A stretch of DNA of 49,150 bases from Welwitschia mirabilis (Eukaryota; Gnetophyta; Gnetopsida; Welwitschiales), in assembly GCA_051453625.1 (NCBI GenBank), contig JBOZIK010000001.1:63642255-63691404 (forward strand), in the 5' to 3' direction. Below the pieces are notes generated by a model. The model saw only the letters and a program-made list of their open reading frames with translations, did not search any database and was not told where the DNA came from. This document shows positions 1 to 11,639 of the stretch, piece by piece. The translations under genes were made by a program, and so were the position numbers. Position 1 is the first letter of the stretch, and every line of letters begins with the position of its first letter.

Positions 1-569
1 AAAAAAAAAAAAAAATCTGATGTCATCTGTTTGGGTTTGGAAGAAAAGGCTCACGATCTTGTTTCTAGAAGCACTGTAAGATGTTTGATCAAGAACATTT
101 TTAAGCTGCCTTCTTGCTTGTAGTAGTTTTCAAGTCAGGTAGGTATTGAGCTTTTACTTAAATCCTTCCTCAGAGTTAAGCAGGCCTTACCCCACTGTTA
201 ATAAGCAGTGAGGCAAAATATTCTTGTGCGCTCCGCCATAAGCCCATTGAAAGGTTATTGTAATCAGATGCTTCAGTCGTGTTTGGTATTATCTGGTAGA
301 ATATCCACAAGGTCCATACCTACATGGTATTCAAACACAGAAGAATCACTAGACATTATGGTTACTGAGAGCAAAAACATTCTTAACAAAAAAATTATTA
401 AACAAATTTCAAATTTTCAACATACCAACCATATGCTGTCTTTGCCATGTTGGTTATTTCTATTTCATGCTACATCAAATATTATTGTTTGTCTAACTTG
501 AAATTTTAAGGAAGATCCCCATCCATTAGTTCTTATTTGTTTTTCTCTTTTCTTCTAAAACATCGTCCT

Positions 570-926
570 TCAATAAATTGAGCTGCTTGAGTCCATCCTC
601 AAGTAAGTACGTCCTTCCTCGTTGGACATAAAGAAGACAAGAAAAATAACATCCGCAACTAAATAAAAGAGAAGAGAAATAATAAGTAATACATCTAAGA
701 GGAAGGGAAATAAAGGTAAAAATAGAAAAACATTTAAGGAACGATCTTCGCTTTTGAACAAAATCTGTGAAAGTTCTGCTCGGATGTTTGATTCCCCTCT
801 CAAGAGAAGTCTCTGCACATATTTTGATGAATATGATCTCTTGTGATTTTCTTGTGTGGCAATTATCTTACTCATTAACACATTTGAGTCAAAAAACCCT
901 AACTTAAATGCTCTATGTAATACCAT
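570..926 (-). CDS. Unidentified minus-strand ORF, possible exon remnant
   Basis: This is a 118-codon open frame. The first ~65 residues are mixed and charged, with lysine, arginine, serine and glutamate. Residues ~66-100 are strongly hydrophobic (Phe, Leu, Ile, Val) and could form one or two membrane segments, although pyrimidine-rich non-coding DNA gives the same appearance. It lies leftward, i.e. downstream, of the targeting-peptide-like ORF at 1275-1481 on the same strand. An internal GTGCAG could be a splice acceptor. I recognise no family, and the frame may be fortuitous. Confidence 0.15.
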   Translation of the reverse strand: MVLHRAFKLGFFDSNVLMSKIIATQENHKRSYSSKYVQRLLLRGESNIRAELSQILFKSEDRSLNVFLFLPLFPFLLDVLLIISLLFYLVADVIFLVFFMSNEEGRTYLRMDSSSSIY

Positions 927-1274
927 TTCTGTAGAAAATGCTTCTGTGCTATAGTCTGCCTAGTATTTCTCCTAAACTCAAAGGAAACTTGAACTCAGCA
1001 CGGAGTAATTAACAAGACCCCTGCAATAAACCTAAAACGAAGATAATAAAAGAACAAAACGTAAACGCTCACCTTGCCATTGTACGCACTAAGGAAATGC
1101 TAAGAAAATGCCATGGAACCACCAATGAAATGCTGTAAAGCAACCTCCAGCACCATAGGTAAGAAAGAGGGATGCCAGGAGCTTTTAAGGAATTTGAAGC
1201 TGCTAGCTCGAAATAAATGCCATGAGCCTAGAAACGAATGTCATTAGCTTGAAATCGGACATTGTGAGAGAATT

Positions 1275-1481
1275 TTATAGACGCTGTGACAGAATGAAAG
1301 CGGAAGCATTTGTAGTCACAGAGGAACTGCCATGAGAGAGACGTTGCAGAGGTAGACAACGTTTGAGTTGAACATTGAAGCTTGTGGAAGTTGGGGAAGA
1401 GCGATGGTGAATGTGTGGAAAGAAGGAAGAAGACCCTCTATGACAAGGGCCTAGCATGACGGACAAGTGTCCACCATGCAA
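1275..1481 (-). CDS. Short ORF with targeting-peptide-like composition
   Basis: This is a 68-codon minus-strand open frame starting at an ATG near 1481. The product has no aspartate or glutamate and is rich in serine, histidine, arginine and threonine, which is the composition of plant plastid or mitochondrial targeting peptides. It ends at a stop just inside a TATA-like CTATAAAAT on the same strand. It could be the first exon of a gene whose remaining exons lie leftward, or a chance frame in a GC-richer patch. I recognise no family and see no convincing downstream exon. Confidence 0.2.
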   Translation of the reverse strand: MHGGHLSVMLGPCHRGSSSFFPHIHHRSSPTSTSFNVQLKRCLPLQRLSHGSSSVTTNASAFILSQRL

Positions 1482-1854
1482 TGTTCTTTTTGAAAATTCG
1501 CATTGAAGGAAATGAAGTTTTAAAAATGTAGCCCTTAATACAAATTTTGTTAAAACAATGATTAATTGGTAAAGTCACTAGTTGGGCAGCATATGCATAA
1601 AATATATGTGCATTACATTTTCAAAGAAGTAGATCATTTTTAGGAGAAGAAAGGAATAAGTTACTTTCACAAACATTTAGGGAGTGTGTCTATTACATGT
1701 GTATTATGGGGCCATTCCAAATGATTAATAAAGTTTGAAGTTACTTAAATAATATATATATAAGGAATTTCAATTACGTAGATTAAAGTGTAATAGAGAT
1801 ATAAATAATGTAAGAAGTAATTAGCATATACATAAATACAAATGTACCTTGATT

Positions 1855-2120
1855 NNNNNNNNNNNNNNNNNNNNNNNNNNNNNNNNNNNNNNNNNNNNNN
1901 NNNNNNNNNNNNNNNNNNNNNNNNNNNNNNNNNNNNNNNNNNNNNNNNNNNNNNNNNNNNNNNNNNNNNNNNNNNNNNNNNNNNNNNNNNNNNNNNNNNN
2001 NNNNNNNNNNNNNNNNNNNNNNNNNNNNNNNNNNNNNNNNNNNNNNNNNNNNNNNNNNNNNNNNNNNNNNNNNNNNNNNNNNNNNNNNNNNNNNNNNNNN
2101 NNNNNNNNNNNNNNNNNNNN
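1855..2120. other. Assembly gap (266 N)
   Basis: Run of undetermined bases. The flanks show no obvious similarity. Apparent open frames across it are artefacts. Confidence 0.99.
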
Positions 2121-2493
2121 TTTTATCCTTCAGTTATTAGGCTTTAAAATGCTATATTATACATGTAAGCCATTGAAGTGGAAATTCAACTAGATTATTC
2201 ATGGAAAAGTGTTGAAGAGGCATTGAAAGAAGTATACAACAAACGAGTGTAATGTGGAAGAGATCTAAATTTTTGAGCTTAAGCTTGAGGAATTTCTACG
2301 TAACAACTTTAGAAGTTTATGTGACAATTTAGAGTAAGAGATTGTAGTGTTACCAACTTGAGTTACAGTTTGGACTTAATGATTTAAGCACATTTTGCTT
2401 TTGTCAACATAAGGAGTTCATTATTGTTTATAAGATTAAATGGTGCAACATATTTATAAATATATTCAACTATTATCTTAGAAATTTCTTTCA

Positions 2494-2593
2494 NNNNNNN
2501 NNNNNNNNNNNNNNNNNNNNNNNNNNNNNNNNNNNNNNNNNNNNNNNNNNNNNNNNNNNNNNNNNNNNNNNNNNNNNNNNNNNNNNNNNNNNN
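2494..2593. other. Assembly gap (100 N)
   Basis: Exactly 100 undetermined bases, typical of a gap of unknown size. Similar ~70-bp sequences lie on both sides. Confidence 0.99.
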
Positions 2594-3189
2594 TTGATAT
2601 ATTTTTACTTATGAGATTAAATTATTGAACTTATCTTTAAGTTTATTCAACAATTATCTTAGAAATTTATTTCATGATAAATATGCTAGTTCTCAACTAA
2701 ATAAAGTAATCATTATAATCCTAGGAAATGGAAAAGATTAGAAGGCCATGATTAACATAAGAGTTTGTCAAAATTTTTGATGTCAATATGCCATAAAGTT
2801 AAGCATTGTGATGAAGAATTGCATCTCACCTAAAGGTAAGTTTTATGAATCTTTAGATTAATAATATGAATGACTCAGACTAAGCTATGTGGATCTATTT
2901 ATTGAAGAACAATAGAGTAAAACTAAAGGATAACCTATAGCAACTACTTCCAACACAAAGGCAATTAGGTAAGTTTTTCAAAATGAAGAAGGTAAAGTAT
3001 GACTTTATAATTTACTGTGAAGCGCTTAGTAAGATTACATGATTCATGTTATGTATGAAGATACCAATCATAGTTTGAACTGCCAATTAAATCCTTTGGA
3101 AGATTGTAAAGATATGTAAGTCTGTAAAGATAAGTTTTAATACATATTGTCTCGAATATTTTCAAAATTATTTTGATATAACCAATATA

Positions 3190-3286
3190 TAAAAGTAGCA
3201 ACTTGGGAGACAAAAGCAGATATTAATCAGTGAAGGCTTGATCTTTAGCAAGTTTCGAGGATGAAACTTCTTAAGGAGGCGAGAAA
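3190..3286 (+). pseudogene. Gypsy element A: C-terminal tail of pol plus polypurine tract
   Basis: Translation around 3195-3240 gives an ATWE-type motif followed by acidic and aromatic remnants, the pattern at the extreme C terminus of integrase in plant Tekay/Del-like chromoviruses. It is followed by the characteristic untranslated stretch AGTTTCGAGGATGAAACTTC (3251-3270) and a purine-rich tract, AAGGAGGCGAGAA (3274-3286), which would prime plus-strand DNA synthesis. The LTR starts at the next base with TGTCACG. The upstream parts of pol are not recognisable, and stops interrupt the frame. The lineage call rests on this tail and on the LTR start; the element is certainly defective. Confidence 0.7.
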
Positions 3287-3801
3287 TGTCACGTCCACAT
3301 TTTTGCTTTTCTAATAAATTTGCAATTTTATGCTTAATAAAATATTTAGAAAGCATTATATTACTTAAAATCCTAATTGTTGTAATTGTTATATTCTTGA
3401 AATGCTATATTATTGAATTGCAATATGAATATTGTTTTATGTAAATGTTTGTACCCAATCTTTATATGCTCTTGTGGTAGAAATAATATCTTTTATTTAC
3501 TTATGCAGTTGAAAGTAAATACTAAATTGAATGTTTATTATGGAGACATGTATTTGTTCCTTTTTCTCATAATTAATTATGAAGCATTATCTTGATTATA
3601 TTGTTAAAAGCACCTAGTGATTAGGTAATCATTTATGAGACGTTATGTGACCCCTTTCTTAACTGTTCTCATTCACAATATTTTGTCTTCATATGCAAAA
3701 AATCTTTGCCAACTGTTGTTTGTCCTCAAATGCAAGGAATCTTACCAACTTTCGTTTGTCATCATGTTCTTGTGACTTTTTGCATTCCACTAAATCTCGA
3801 T

Positions 3802-3809
3802 TATAAATA
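3802..3809 (+). promoter_or_regulatory. LTR promoter TATA box, Gypsy A
   Basis: TATAAATA lies in the middle of the LTR, followed by a C/T-rich stretch. The same arrangement is conserved in Gypsy B at 29912, which supports a real core promoter for the element RNA. Confidence 0.6.
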
Positions 3810-4069
3810 GGACTCTCCTCCTTCTTTTTCCTCACTTTTATTCTGGGAAACTTTTTCTATGGATTCTTGGAGCTTGGAAAAGCCTTAAAGACTTGCAAAG
3901 ATCTTGAGTTCTTGAAAATCAGTATGGTTCCTTTACTTTCATGCTTTCTTGTTGGTCCTTTCTAATGCATTTTGTATTAAGATTATTATTTCTATTATGT
4001 GATTCTTTACATTGATGCTTTCTTGTTGGTTCTTTCTTATGTAATATGTATTAAAATCCTCATGCTGTG

Positions 4070-4644
4070 NNNNNNNNNNNNNNNNNNNNNNNNNNNNNNN
4101 NNNNNNNNNNNNNNNNNNNNNNNNNNNNNNNNNNNNNNNNNNNNNNNNNNNNNNNNNNNNNNNNNNNNNNNNNNNNNNNNNNNNNNNNNNNNNNNNNNNN
4201 NNNNNNNNNNNNNNNNNNNNNNNNNNNNNNNNNNNNNNNNNNNNNNNNNNNNNNNNNNNNNNNNNNNNNNNNNNNNNNNNNNNNNNNNNNNNNNNNNNNN
4301 NNNNNNNNNNNNNNNNNNNNNNNNNNNNNNNNNNNNNNNNNNNNNNNNNNNNNNNNNNNNNNNNNNNNNNNNNNNNNNNNNNNNNNNNNNNNNNNNNNNN
4401 NNNNNNNNNNNNNNNNNNNNNNNNNNNNNNNNNNNNNNNNNNNNNNNNNNNNNNNNNNNNNNNNNNNNNNNNNNNNNNNNNNNNNNNNNNNNNNNNNNNN
4501 NNNNNNNNNNNNNNNNNNNNNNNNNNNNNNNNNNNNNNNNNNNNNNNNNNNNNNNNNNNNNNNNNNNNNNNNNNNNNNNNNNNNNNNNNNNNNNNNNNNN
4601 NNNNNNNNNNNNNNNNNNNNNNNNNNNNNNNNNNNNNNNNNNNN
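4070..4644. other. Assembly gap (575 N) inside LTR A
   Basis: Run of undetermined bases. Just left of it, about 3930-4060, is an imperfect tandem duplication of a ~85-bp unit carrying TGCTTTCTTGTTGGT twice. Confidence 0.99.
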
Positions 4645-5107
4645 ATATTCTCATTCATAACCATGAGTTTATTAATCATGTATGTCTTGAATTTCTTGGG
4701 AGTCTTGACTTTTTCTTGTTGTCTTAATTCTTGAAGTATCTTACCAAAATACCTATTCTTGCTTAGGCCATACTAGGGGCTGTGAGATTTTCATAGTTCT
4801 CATCCCATATCTTTTTGTGACGGTGATAAATATAGAGTTTAATTGCTGATATGGCATGAAATTATGATGGATCGTTAGATCTATAATGGTGGAGAAATCT
4901 CCTAATTATTATATTTCATTGGGCTATTGGAGTTAATTATCTGATTACATGAACAGTCAATATGTTAATTATCATTTTAATAAGAAAGAAACTCTATTGT
5001 ATGGCTTACGTGTTTATATGGAATGATGATTTTCCTTCTTGAAATAAAATTTATTTATTGGAAGTCATACTTTCATTTATTATCTGATGAAATTTGTTAA
5101 AATCTTG

Positions 5108-5367
5108 NNNNNNNNNNNNNNNNNNNNNNNNNNNNNNNNNNNNNNNNNNNNNNNNNNNNNNNNNNNNNNNNNNNNNNNNNNNNNNNNNNNNNNNNNNNNN
5201 NNNNNNNNNNNNNNNNNNNNNNNNNNNNNNNNNNNNNNNNNNNNNNNNNNNNNNNNNNNNNNNNNNNNNNNNNNNNNNNNNNNNNNNNNNNNNNNNNNNN
5301 NNNNNNNNNNNNNNNNNNNNNNNNNNNNNNNNNNNNNNNNNNNNNNNNNNNNNNNNNNNNNNNNNNN
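5108..5367. other. Assembly gap (260 N) inside LTR A
   Basis: Run of undetermined bases with no obvious duplication at its flanks. Confidence 0.99.
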
Positions 5368-5618
5368 AGGAATTTAAATCCCAAAAAGAAAAGAAATTAC
5401 TTTTCCTCTTGAAATTAATTAGGGGTTGTAAGATTAGTTAGTAGAAAAGTCCCATTTAAAAGCTAACTTAATTTATCATGGAGAAAAGGATCATCTTAAA
5501 GAGAGCCCTTACAAAAGAAAGTTAGAAATCCTTAAGATGGACATTACAAAGTTTTTTTTTAAATCAATAATAAGTAACATTCATAAGTTTAAAATAAGAA
5601 AAGTAGACATTACATTTT

Positions 5619-5694
5619 GGGTATCAAAGTATCCGAGTAAGCTTGAATTTTTCAACATTAGTATTTTTGGAGTGACACAATTTGGTATCGGAGT
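5619..5694 (+). other. Primer-binding-site-like sequences after LTR A
   Basis: GGGTATCAAAGT (5619-5630) follows the LTR end ACATTACA, and a second, better copy, TTTGGTATCGGAG, lies about 60 bp on (near 5681-5693). Both resemble TGGTATCAGAGC, complementary to the 3' end of plant initiator tRNA-Met. A PBS belongs only downstream of a 5' LTR, so LTR A seems to have internal sequence on both sides. The site is mutated and would not function. Confidence 0.5.
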
Positions 5695-5731
5695 TTAAAA
5701 ATAAAGATTTCCAACTGTAGAAAATTTGGGG

Positions 5732-7029
5732 TTTCACACCAATTTATTATAAAACATATTTTCTACTGATTTTTTATAATAATCATGAACTTATCACTTT
5801 TTCATGAAACTTTTATGATACATATCAACTTTGTAGGGCATGCTTAATAATGGTAATAATCCAACTTAAAATGTTGTTATCACCTTCTAGGTCACATGAT
5901 GCTATCAATAATTCTATGTAAAATTCTTAGAAACTCATGTTTCTGACTTATCAAGCAAAATTGAGTTGAATGTAGTTATGGACTTATTTAAATTCTACAT
6001 TGTAAGTAACCTAAATTCTTGATAACATATGATAGTAATGATGATGATATAAAACAATGACATGGGGCATTATTGAGTAGGATAATAATGAAAACACAAC
6101 ACAACAATAGTAGTTGGGAAAACAAAAGCATTTAAAATCCAAGTGTTACCCTTACCATGATGATCTCTATTTTATGAGAGGTGAAAAATGTCCTACCTGA
6201 TGCTACATGTTATAATTTTATAATTGATCATTTAATGTCATAAGCAAAAGGATTATAACCACTTCTTACCCCTATCCTTACCTATAAAAAGGCCTTACCC
6301 ATTTCATTATAACATCCTTAATTCTATTAAAAGCATGAAATATTTAAAGTGTCAAGTCACAATGGCCTTCTAAGCAATTCTCTGGAAAGTGATCTTGCTT
6401 TTAACGATAGCTTGAAAATTATTTTGAGCTTCCTTTAATATCTGATGTAATGTTCCTTTCTTTGATTTAATACATAAGAGTTCTTTTTATTTTGATTGCT
6501 AATCATGAATTACTTTATACTAGGAATGCTTAAGTAACAATATCATTATCAACCTCTATTATCATTTAAATTAGTTATTTAGTTAATTGGCCTAAGTCCT
6601 TTAATTTGATGGATCTAAAATACATTGATTTCTTATTTCCCATGCTTGTTTTAGAGATATGAAGGATTATAACTTTCAAATACATTAATTTCCATATGGT
6701 AAATGAGATTATTTCATTATAACTTTAGCCATCATACTTGATAGTTTAAAGTATGTTTTAGAATAGTGCAATACATGACCTAAGTGAAGGATTACTAAAG
6801 AAGAAGTTAATAAAATATTAGAATTTTCTTGCTTCCTACTTTTTCAAATGAAGTTTTACAACCAAATTCTAAGCTATCTTCTAAGCTATCTCTTTTTCCT
6901 TTTCTTATATTTATAACTTCCAAGTTTAGCAAGTTTTGTATAATGCTTGTAAAGCCAATCCTAATTATTCCTATGGAGTAATGATATTAGGTTCTTACCT
7001 AGTTTAAATTTAGTTTATTATATGAAACA
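5732..7029 (+). repeat. Athila 5' LTR
   Basis: About 1.3 kb, starting near TTTCACACC (eroded TGTCACACC) and ending near TATGAAACA just before the PBS. It aligns with the right LTR, for example in the block with GGTCACATGATGCTATC and in the TATA region near 6283. Confidence 0.75.
6283..6290 (+). promoter_or_regulatory. Athila 5' LTR TATA box
   Basis: TATAAAAA within CCTATAAAAAGGCCTT. The identical block occurs in the 3' LTR at 12195-12210. Conservation in otherwise diverged LTRs supports a core promoter. Confidence 0.65.
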
Positions 7030-7037
7030 TATAGATT

Positions 7038-7056
7038 TTGACACCATTTCTAGAAA
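7038..7056 (+). other. Athila primer-binding site, decayed
   Basis: TTGACACCATTTCTAGAAA lines up with the Athila/Tat-type site TGGCGCCGTTGCCGGGGA. All differences but one are C-to-T or G-to-A transitions, the signature of methylcytosine deamination. Its position directly after the left LTR fixes the element's orientation. Confidence 0.7.
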
Positions 7057-9595
7057 CAATGGTATAATATCTACTCATAAAAAGCATGAACATTTCTTTC
7101 TTGTAAGATTTTTAGTTGGTTTTATTTTTTTTAATGTTGGATACTAGTCCACTTTAGTGGTTGGTACTGGCCTTTTTTATTAATACCTAAATTAGTATAG
7201 TTTTAGGTTTGCTTTAAATTTTTTTCTCTAACTTGCCCTATGTGTATATCTAATAGTGTTTTTATACAATGTAATTATAAGGAAAAAATAAAAATCAAAC
7301 TCATTTAATTTACATGCTTTCTATGTTTTCTAATTTAGTTTTTACTTTTCTATGTGAATTTAGTTTTCTAATCATTGAAACATTACAATTTTCATTACTA
7401 TTTGTTACTCTACAACTCTAATACATCAATCAATTCATAAGAGCTATTTAAACCTATATTATTTTTTAGCAACTAAAACTTGCATTTTGACTAGCATCAC
7501 ATCTTTCCTAACCGATGACATTAGTGTTACTATGCATAAGACTCTAAGATTTTTCTCAAAGACTCTATGAAAACATTGAAAATATTTTATTATTTAGGAT
7601 ATGTTTAAAACCTCCATAATCTATCTAAAACTCATTTTTTACCTTTCATGCCTTGGATTCGTGATGAGTCAAATAGATTGATTAGAAAACTCTTTAACAA
7701 AATGGATTTCTTTTCTAAATAAAGAATCCCATAGAAAAACCAACTTCATGATGACATCTAAAGAGAACAAGCCTCCACCTCTTAAGAAAATCCAAGTACA
7801 AATAAAAGAGAATAAAGCTCCTCATTCTAATAATAAAAAAACTCAAACGATTTACTTAATTCTTGATTTATCTTTAATGGATCATTACTAGATTATAATA
7901 TAGTAGACCAATTGACTGCCTACTACCTTGCACAAGAGGCAGTCAAAGCTTAAAATAATGTAGCTAATAACAAACCTAAGAAAACCCTTTGGAATTACCT
8001 TCAACTATGATGATTAAGAACACATTTATGTGTAGTGCAACTACTCATAAATCAAAGGTTAGAATTAAGCCTTCTACCATTTAACTTTTGCCTCACTTCT
8101 ATAACTTAAAATCTGCATCTGAAGGAATTTAATAGTATATTATTAAATGTCTTTCAATATTCAAATGAATTTGACATACTAAGGCTCACCTTATTCTCAT
8201 ATTTTTCTTAAAATTAAAGGCAAAATCATGGCTCTTATCGTCAATCCATTGTATATTAGAGTAGGGTTTAACCTAAATAAGACCTTCATATCAAAATTTC
8301 TTTCCTAATCATAAGATGAATTCCCTAAGAAAAAAGATAATAAGCTATTAAAAAAAAGATGATGAGATTCTTTCTTAAGCCTTATAAATATTCAAGAATG
8401 TATTATAAAAATGTCCATAACATTAACTTAAGATGAAAGAGGAATTAGTTTCTTTTATAATAGGTTGACAACAAATAATAGGTAGTTAGTGGACATGATA
8501 AGTTGGGACAATTTTCTTAACATGCTTCTAGACGAAGTATGGGATTATCTTCAAATAGTAGCTAAGAGCTTCAAAAACTAGGAAAAGCTAAGTAAACCAT
8601 ATAGATCTCATCATCCTATTAGATCCACTAGTGCATTTAAACTACTTTAAAATTTGAGTTTAATAATAAGATAAAAAATTAGCATGATAAAATCTTTAAC
8701 CACCTCACTTTTACCTTTACCTTTCCTCACCAAACCGGAATTCCTAATTTGAAAAATAGATATCCATGAAATAGCTAACTATTCATCCATTTATTTATTT
8801 AAGACATAATAATAAAATGAGTTGATGTAAGAGGATACTAATGAAAAAGTCAAAATAATGATCCATACTTTAACACCTACAATCCTAAGTAAAGGAATCA
8901 CCTCAATTTTTGTTGGAAATAGAATAATTCAAATAACCAATTAAGAAATCTATTTCCTTCATCATTGCCTCATCCCTTTCCATGAAAGTATGAAAAATAT
9001 ATTTTTCTATTTCCTTTAAGGAATCAGTAATAAAAGTCATGGACATCTAAGTCCAAATCAATCATGATCATGAAATCATCCTTAAGCAACATTCCTTCTT
9101 ATTAAACAACCTCAAATAAACCACCTAACCCATTAGATTCTTTCTATTATAAATTAAATAAATCTATAAAAACTTCTTATGAGCTCACAACCAAATCCAA
9201 AAAGAGTTAATTTTGTAAAGAAGGGCTAAAACCACTTAGAATAAACCAAATCTATTTACCTTAAAAGTGGCATAAAGATAATGAGGATATAAATCAAAGT
9301 TATTCTAAAGATAAGTTGAAGAAAAAAGTAAAAGACATAACGTCTTGTTAAAAACCTTCATCCTTCCCCTAAGCATTGAATAAAGAAAAAATAAAAGACT
9401 TTAAAAAATCCTTGTTCATTTAAAAATTTAAGAAAGTTAAAATCAACATGCCTCTTTTAGAAGCAATAAAAAATGTGCCCTCATATGGAAATTGCCTTAA
9501 GAAAATGTGCACAATGAAGAGATTCATGAACATGAAAAATAAATTGTTTTTAGCCCCAAAGAACAACACAATCATATAAAATTAATTTCTACTTA
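7057..9595 (+). other. Athila interior, gag region not readable
   Basis: By position between PBS and protease this should be gag. The sequence is AT-rich with stops in every frame, and I can identify no gag motif with confidence. No other feature is seen in this stretch. Confidence 0.45.
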
Positions 9596-9599
9596 CCTA

Positions 9600-9980
9600 A
9601 TGATAATGATTACAATTAGAGATAAGAACATTAACCAAGTTTTGTTATACATTGGAATGAGTAGTAATATTCTATTCCATTATGAATATAATGAACTTGG
9701 CTTGAAATATAACAACTTTGTACAATTATCATTAGGAATACTTGAGAAGGTGATAGTTCAAGTAGATAACTACTATTTTTCTATATAATTTATTATTTTA
9801 AAAATGAATATGATAAAATAAAATTTAGTTCAAAACATTTTAGAAAAACCTTTCCTTGTAACATTCAATGCCCTTATTAATTGTAGGAATGCTCAAATGA
9901 GAATATTATTTAGTAACATAACTTTGAACTTGAATATTTTCAACACCATGAAATTATAGATGATCTTAAATAGGTTAATT
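9600..9980 (+). pseudogene. Athila aspartic protease relic
   Basis: The frame opening at 9600 runs 62 codons to a stop at 9786 and continues as a readable relic beyond it. The active-site D-[TS]-G/DLGAS region has become YIGMSSNILF. It is followed by a K/E-LGL-type segment, an ILEKVIVQVDNYYF stretch, then FIILKM, a KPFLVTFNALI block and NIFNTMK. This order of blocks is characteristic of the Athila protease between gag and reverse transcriptase. The catalytic aspartate is lost and stops interrupt the frame, so no enzyme is made. The family call rests on block order and spacing and is fairly secure. Confidence 0.75.
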
Positions 9981-11639
9981 AGGTTAATAAATTTGTGATT
10001 ATAAATTTTCTCCTCATGACATAAATATTTCTCATTCTATTCCATCATTTGAGTTTTGATTTTCTAACTCTAAACTTAATAGTATGTTTCTTTTAAATCT
10101 TTTGAAATCCCCAAAATAAATCATCCTATAAAAGACAAATTTTTACCTAAGGATGATTTTCCCATGAATATTCCATAGTATTATTACTCATTCTACCATC
10201 CTTTTAATCCTTTTCATATGCCAAATCCATTTTCAAACCATCCCATTAACCTATAAATCATCCACTGTGATCATTAACCTATGAATTTTTGAAACTCATA
10301 AACCTGGGTTAATGGCCCTTAAACAAAAAACAAGTTATAAGCAATATCATTATCATAAGTATACTTATGGGCTTTTAATAATGAATTAAAGTTACTTTAA
10401 GTTTAATTGTTTAAGGAAAAATTATTTAACTCCTTCGATTTTGGTAAATTAGGGCTGAAAAAGTGGGATCTATCTTTACGTTATGTTTCTTATGTTTAAA
10501 TCCTTTGATACAAATAAGTTTTTTTTTTTTTAAAAAAAATTTTGCTAACAAGCCAATAACCCCTTTAATATGCGTTAAAAAATAAACATAAAAAGTAGAA
10601 CAAAAGAATATAATATCTCTTATCCAAATGCACATATCATTTAATCACTTAATTCAGTTTAGTAAATTGTATTAAGGCTATGAATTCTCATTGACAATGT
10701 ATCTCTAATGATGTAACTATGACATAATCAATGGCATCAGGGCTATAAACACTCACCAGTAATGCAACACTGATTCCTTCAAAAAAAAAAAACATGCTTA
10801 ACTCTATTAGAAAAAAATGTCATAATAATGAATGCTTAATCTATTTTAAAGGTTTAAATCTAAGGACATATATGTTGGTAAAAAATGAAAATAAAATAAA
10901 GAAAAAGAAGGGAATTAGAGGTTCTTTATGATCTACTATATTTTAAATTTCATACTTGATATTCATTATGATTTTTTAAATTCTTATAAGTAACTTACTT
11001 GAGACTACACTTAATTGATATTGAGATCCACCAAAAAATACAAAAACATAATAAGGACTATTAACTTAAATAATTTCACTTTTTTGTTCATCAATTTTAT
11101 GGTTAAGTCCATGTTCGTCTCCATCACTCATTTTACTTAACCTCTATTCCATGAGAAATAAATTCATAAGGTATAAACAATTTTTATGGATTAACTTTCT
11201 ACTTGGCACTTCATAAAATTGTTGTTTTACATTAGATAGCCCCTCTTTAGAGCTTAGTTGCATTACTTTGCATTGATTTCAATAAATAAACTCACTAGAT
11301 TTTTCTAAAGTGATGTTCTCACATGCTTTAAATAATTTCCATCATAAATATTTGAAGATAAACTTTAATTTTGATTAGGTGATATGGCATTTTGGTTTTA
11401 CTTCATCTTTTATCAAATTTTTTATTTTAATACCCTAATCTTATAAATTGATCATACTTTTTTTAAAATTATATTATTTTGACACTTCATTGTGCTTGCC
11501 TTAAATACTTTTTCATGATTAAACATTTTATTATCAACATTTTATTAAGAGTCTAGTAAATGTTTGATTAGGGGATTTTTTTAACATGTAAAAGTTAACA
11601 TTTTAATTAAGTTAGTTAATCAATTTATCAAAATAAAAG
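9981..11639 (+). other. Athila interior downstream of protease, no pol motifs seen
   Basis: Reverse transcriptase, RNase H and integrase should follow the protease, but no catalytic motif is recognisable and the space is too short for a full pol. A long T-run followed by an A-run (10518-10539) is simple sequence. The minus-strand open frame at 10426-10635 is read as chance. Confidence 0.5.

Larger units (their letters stand above)
1..1500. other. Possibly low-copy, less degenerate leading segment
   Basis: This segment is richer in G and C than the 40 kb that follow and shows no LTR, PBS or polypurine tract. It opens with 15 A residues, which could be a retroposed poly(A) tail cut by the window edge or a simple run. 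On the minus strand two open stretches lie at 1275-1481 and 570-926, and the minus-strand sequence near 1070 contains a splice-donor-like AAG/GTGAGC. That would fit broken or intron-split genic sequence, but no protein family is recognisable. The plus-strand open stretch at 208-501 looks like chance. Confidence 0.3.
1501..3189. other. Unassigned AT-rich DNA, probable decayed Gypsy interior
   Basis: No gene is readable. The stretch lies immediately upstream of the pol tail and LTR of Gypsy element A, so it is probably the eroded internal domain of that element, but no gag, protease, reverse transcriptase or integrase motif can be made out. It contains N gaps at 1855-2120 and 2494-2593. The second gap is flanked by two similar ~70-bp sequences (about 2423-2493 and 2604-2674). 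Confidence 0.5.
3287..5614 (+). mobile_element. LTR of Gypsy element A (chromovirus-like)
   Basis: The LTR begins TGTCACGTCC directly after a polypurine tract and ends in ACATTACA directly before a PBS-like sequence. It is about 2.3 kb long including two N gaps (4070-4644, 5108-5367). It contains a promoter-like block with TATAAATAG. The same block, followed by GGACYCTCCTCCTTCTTT, occurs in the LTR of Gypsy element B, so the two families are related. The left neighbour is the 3' end of a pol gene, which makes this a 3' LTR. The sequence on its right looks like the PBS of a second element. Confidence 0.7.

Noticed and set aside
208-501. 97-codon plus-strand ORF
   Set aside because: Starts at a TTG-type codon, has no recognisable family and no coding-like composition. 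Read as chance.
10518-10539. T-run/A-run as a bacterial-type terminator
   Set aside because: Simple sequence in plant AT-rich DNA. No transcription unit ends there.
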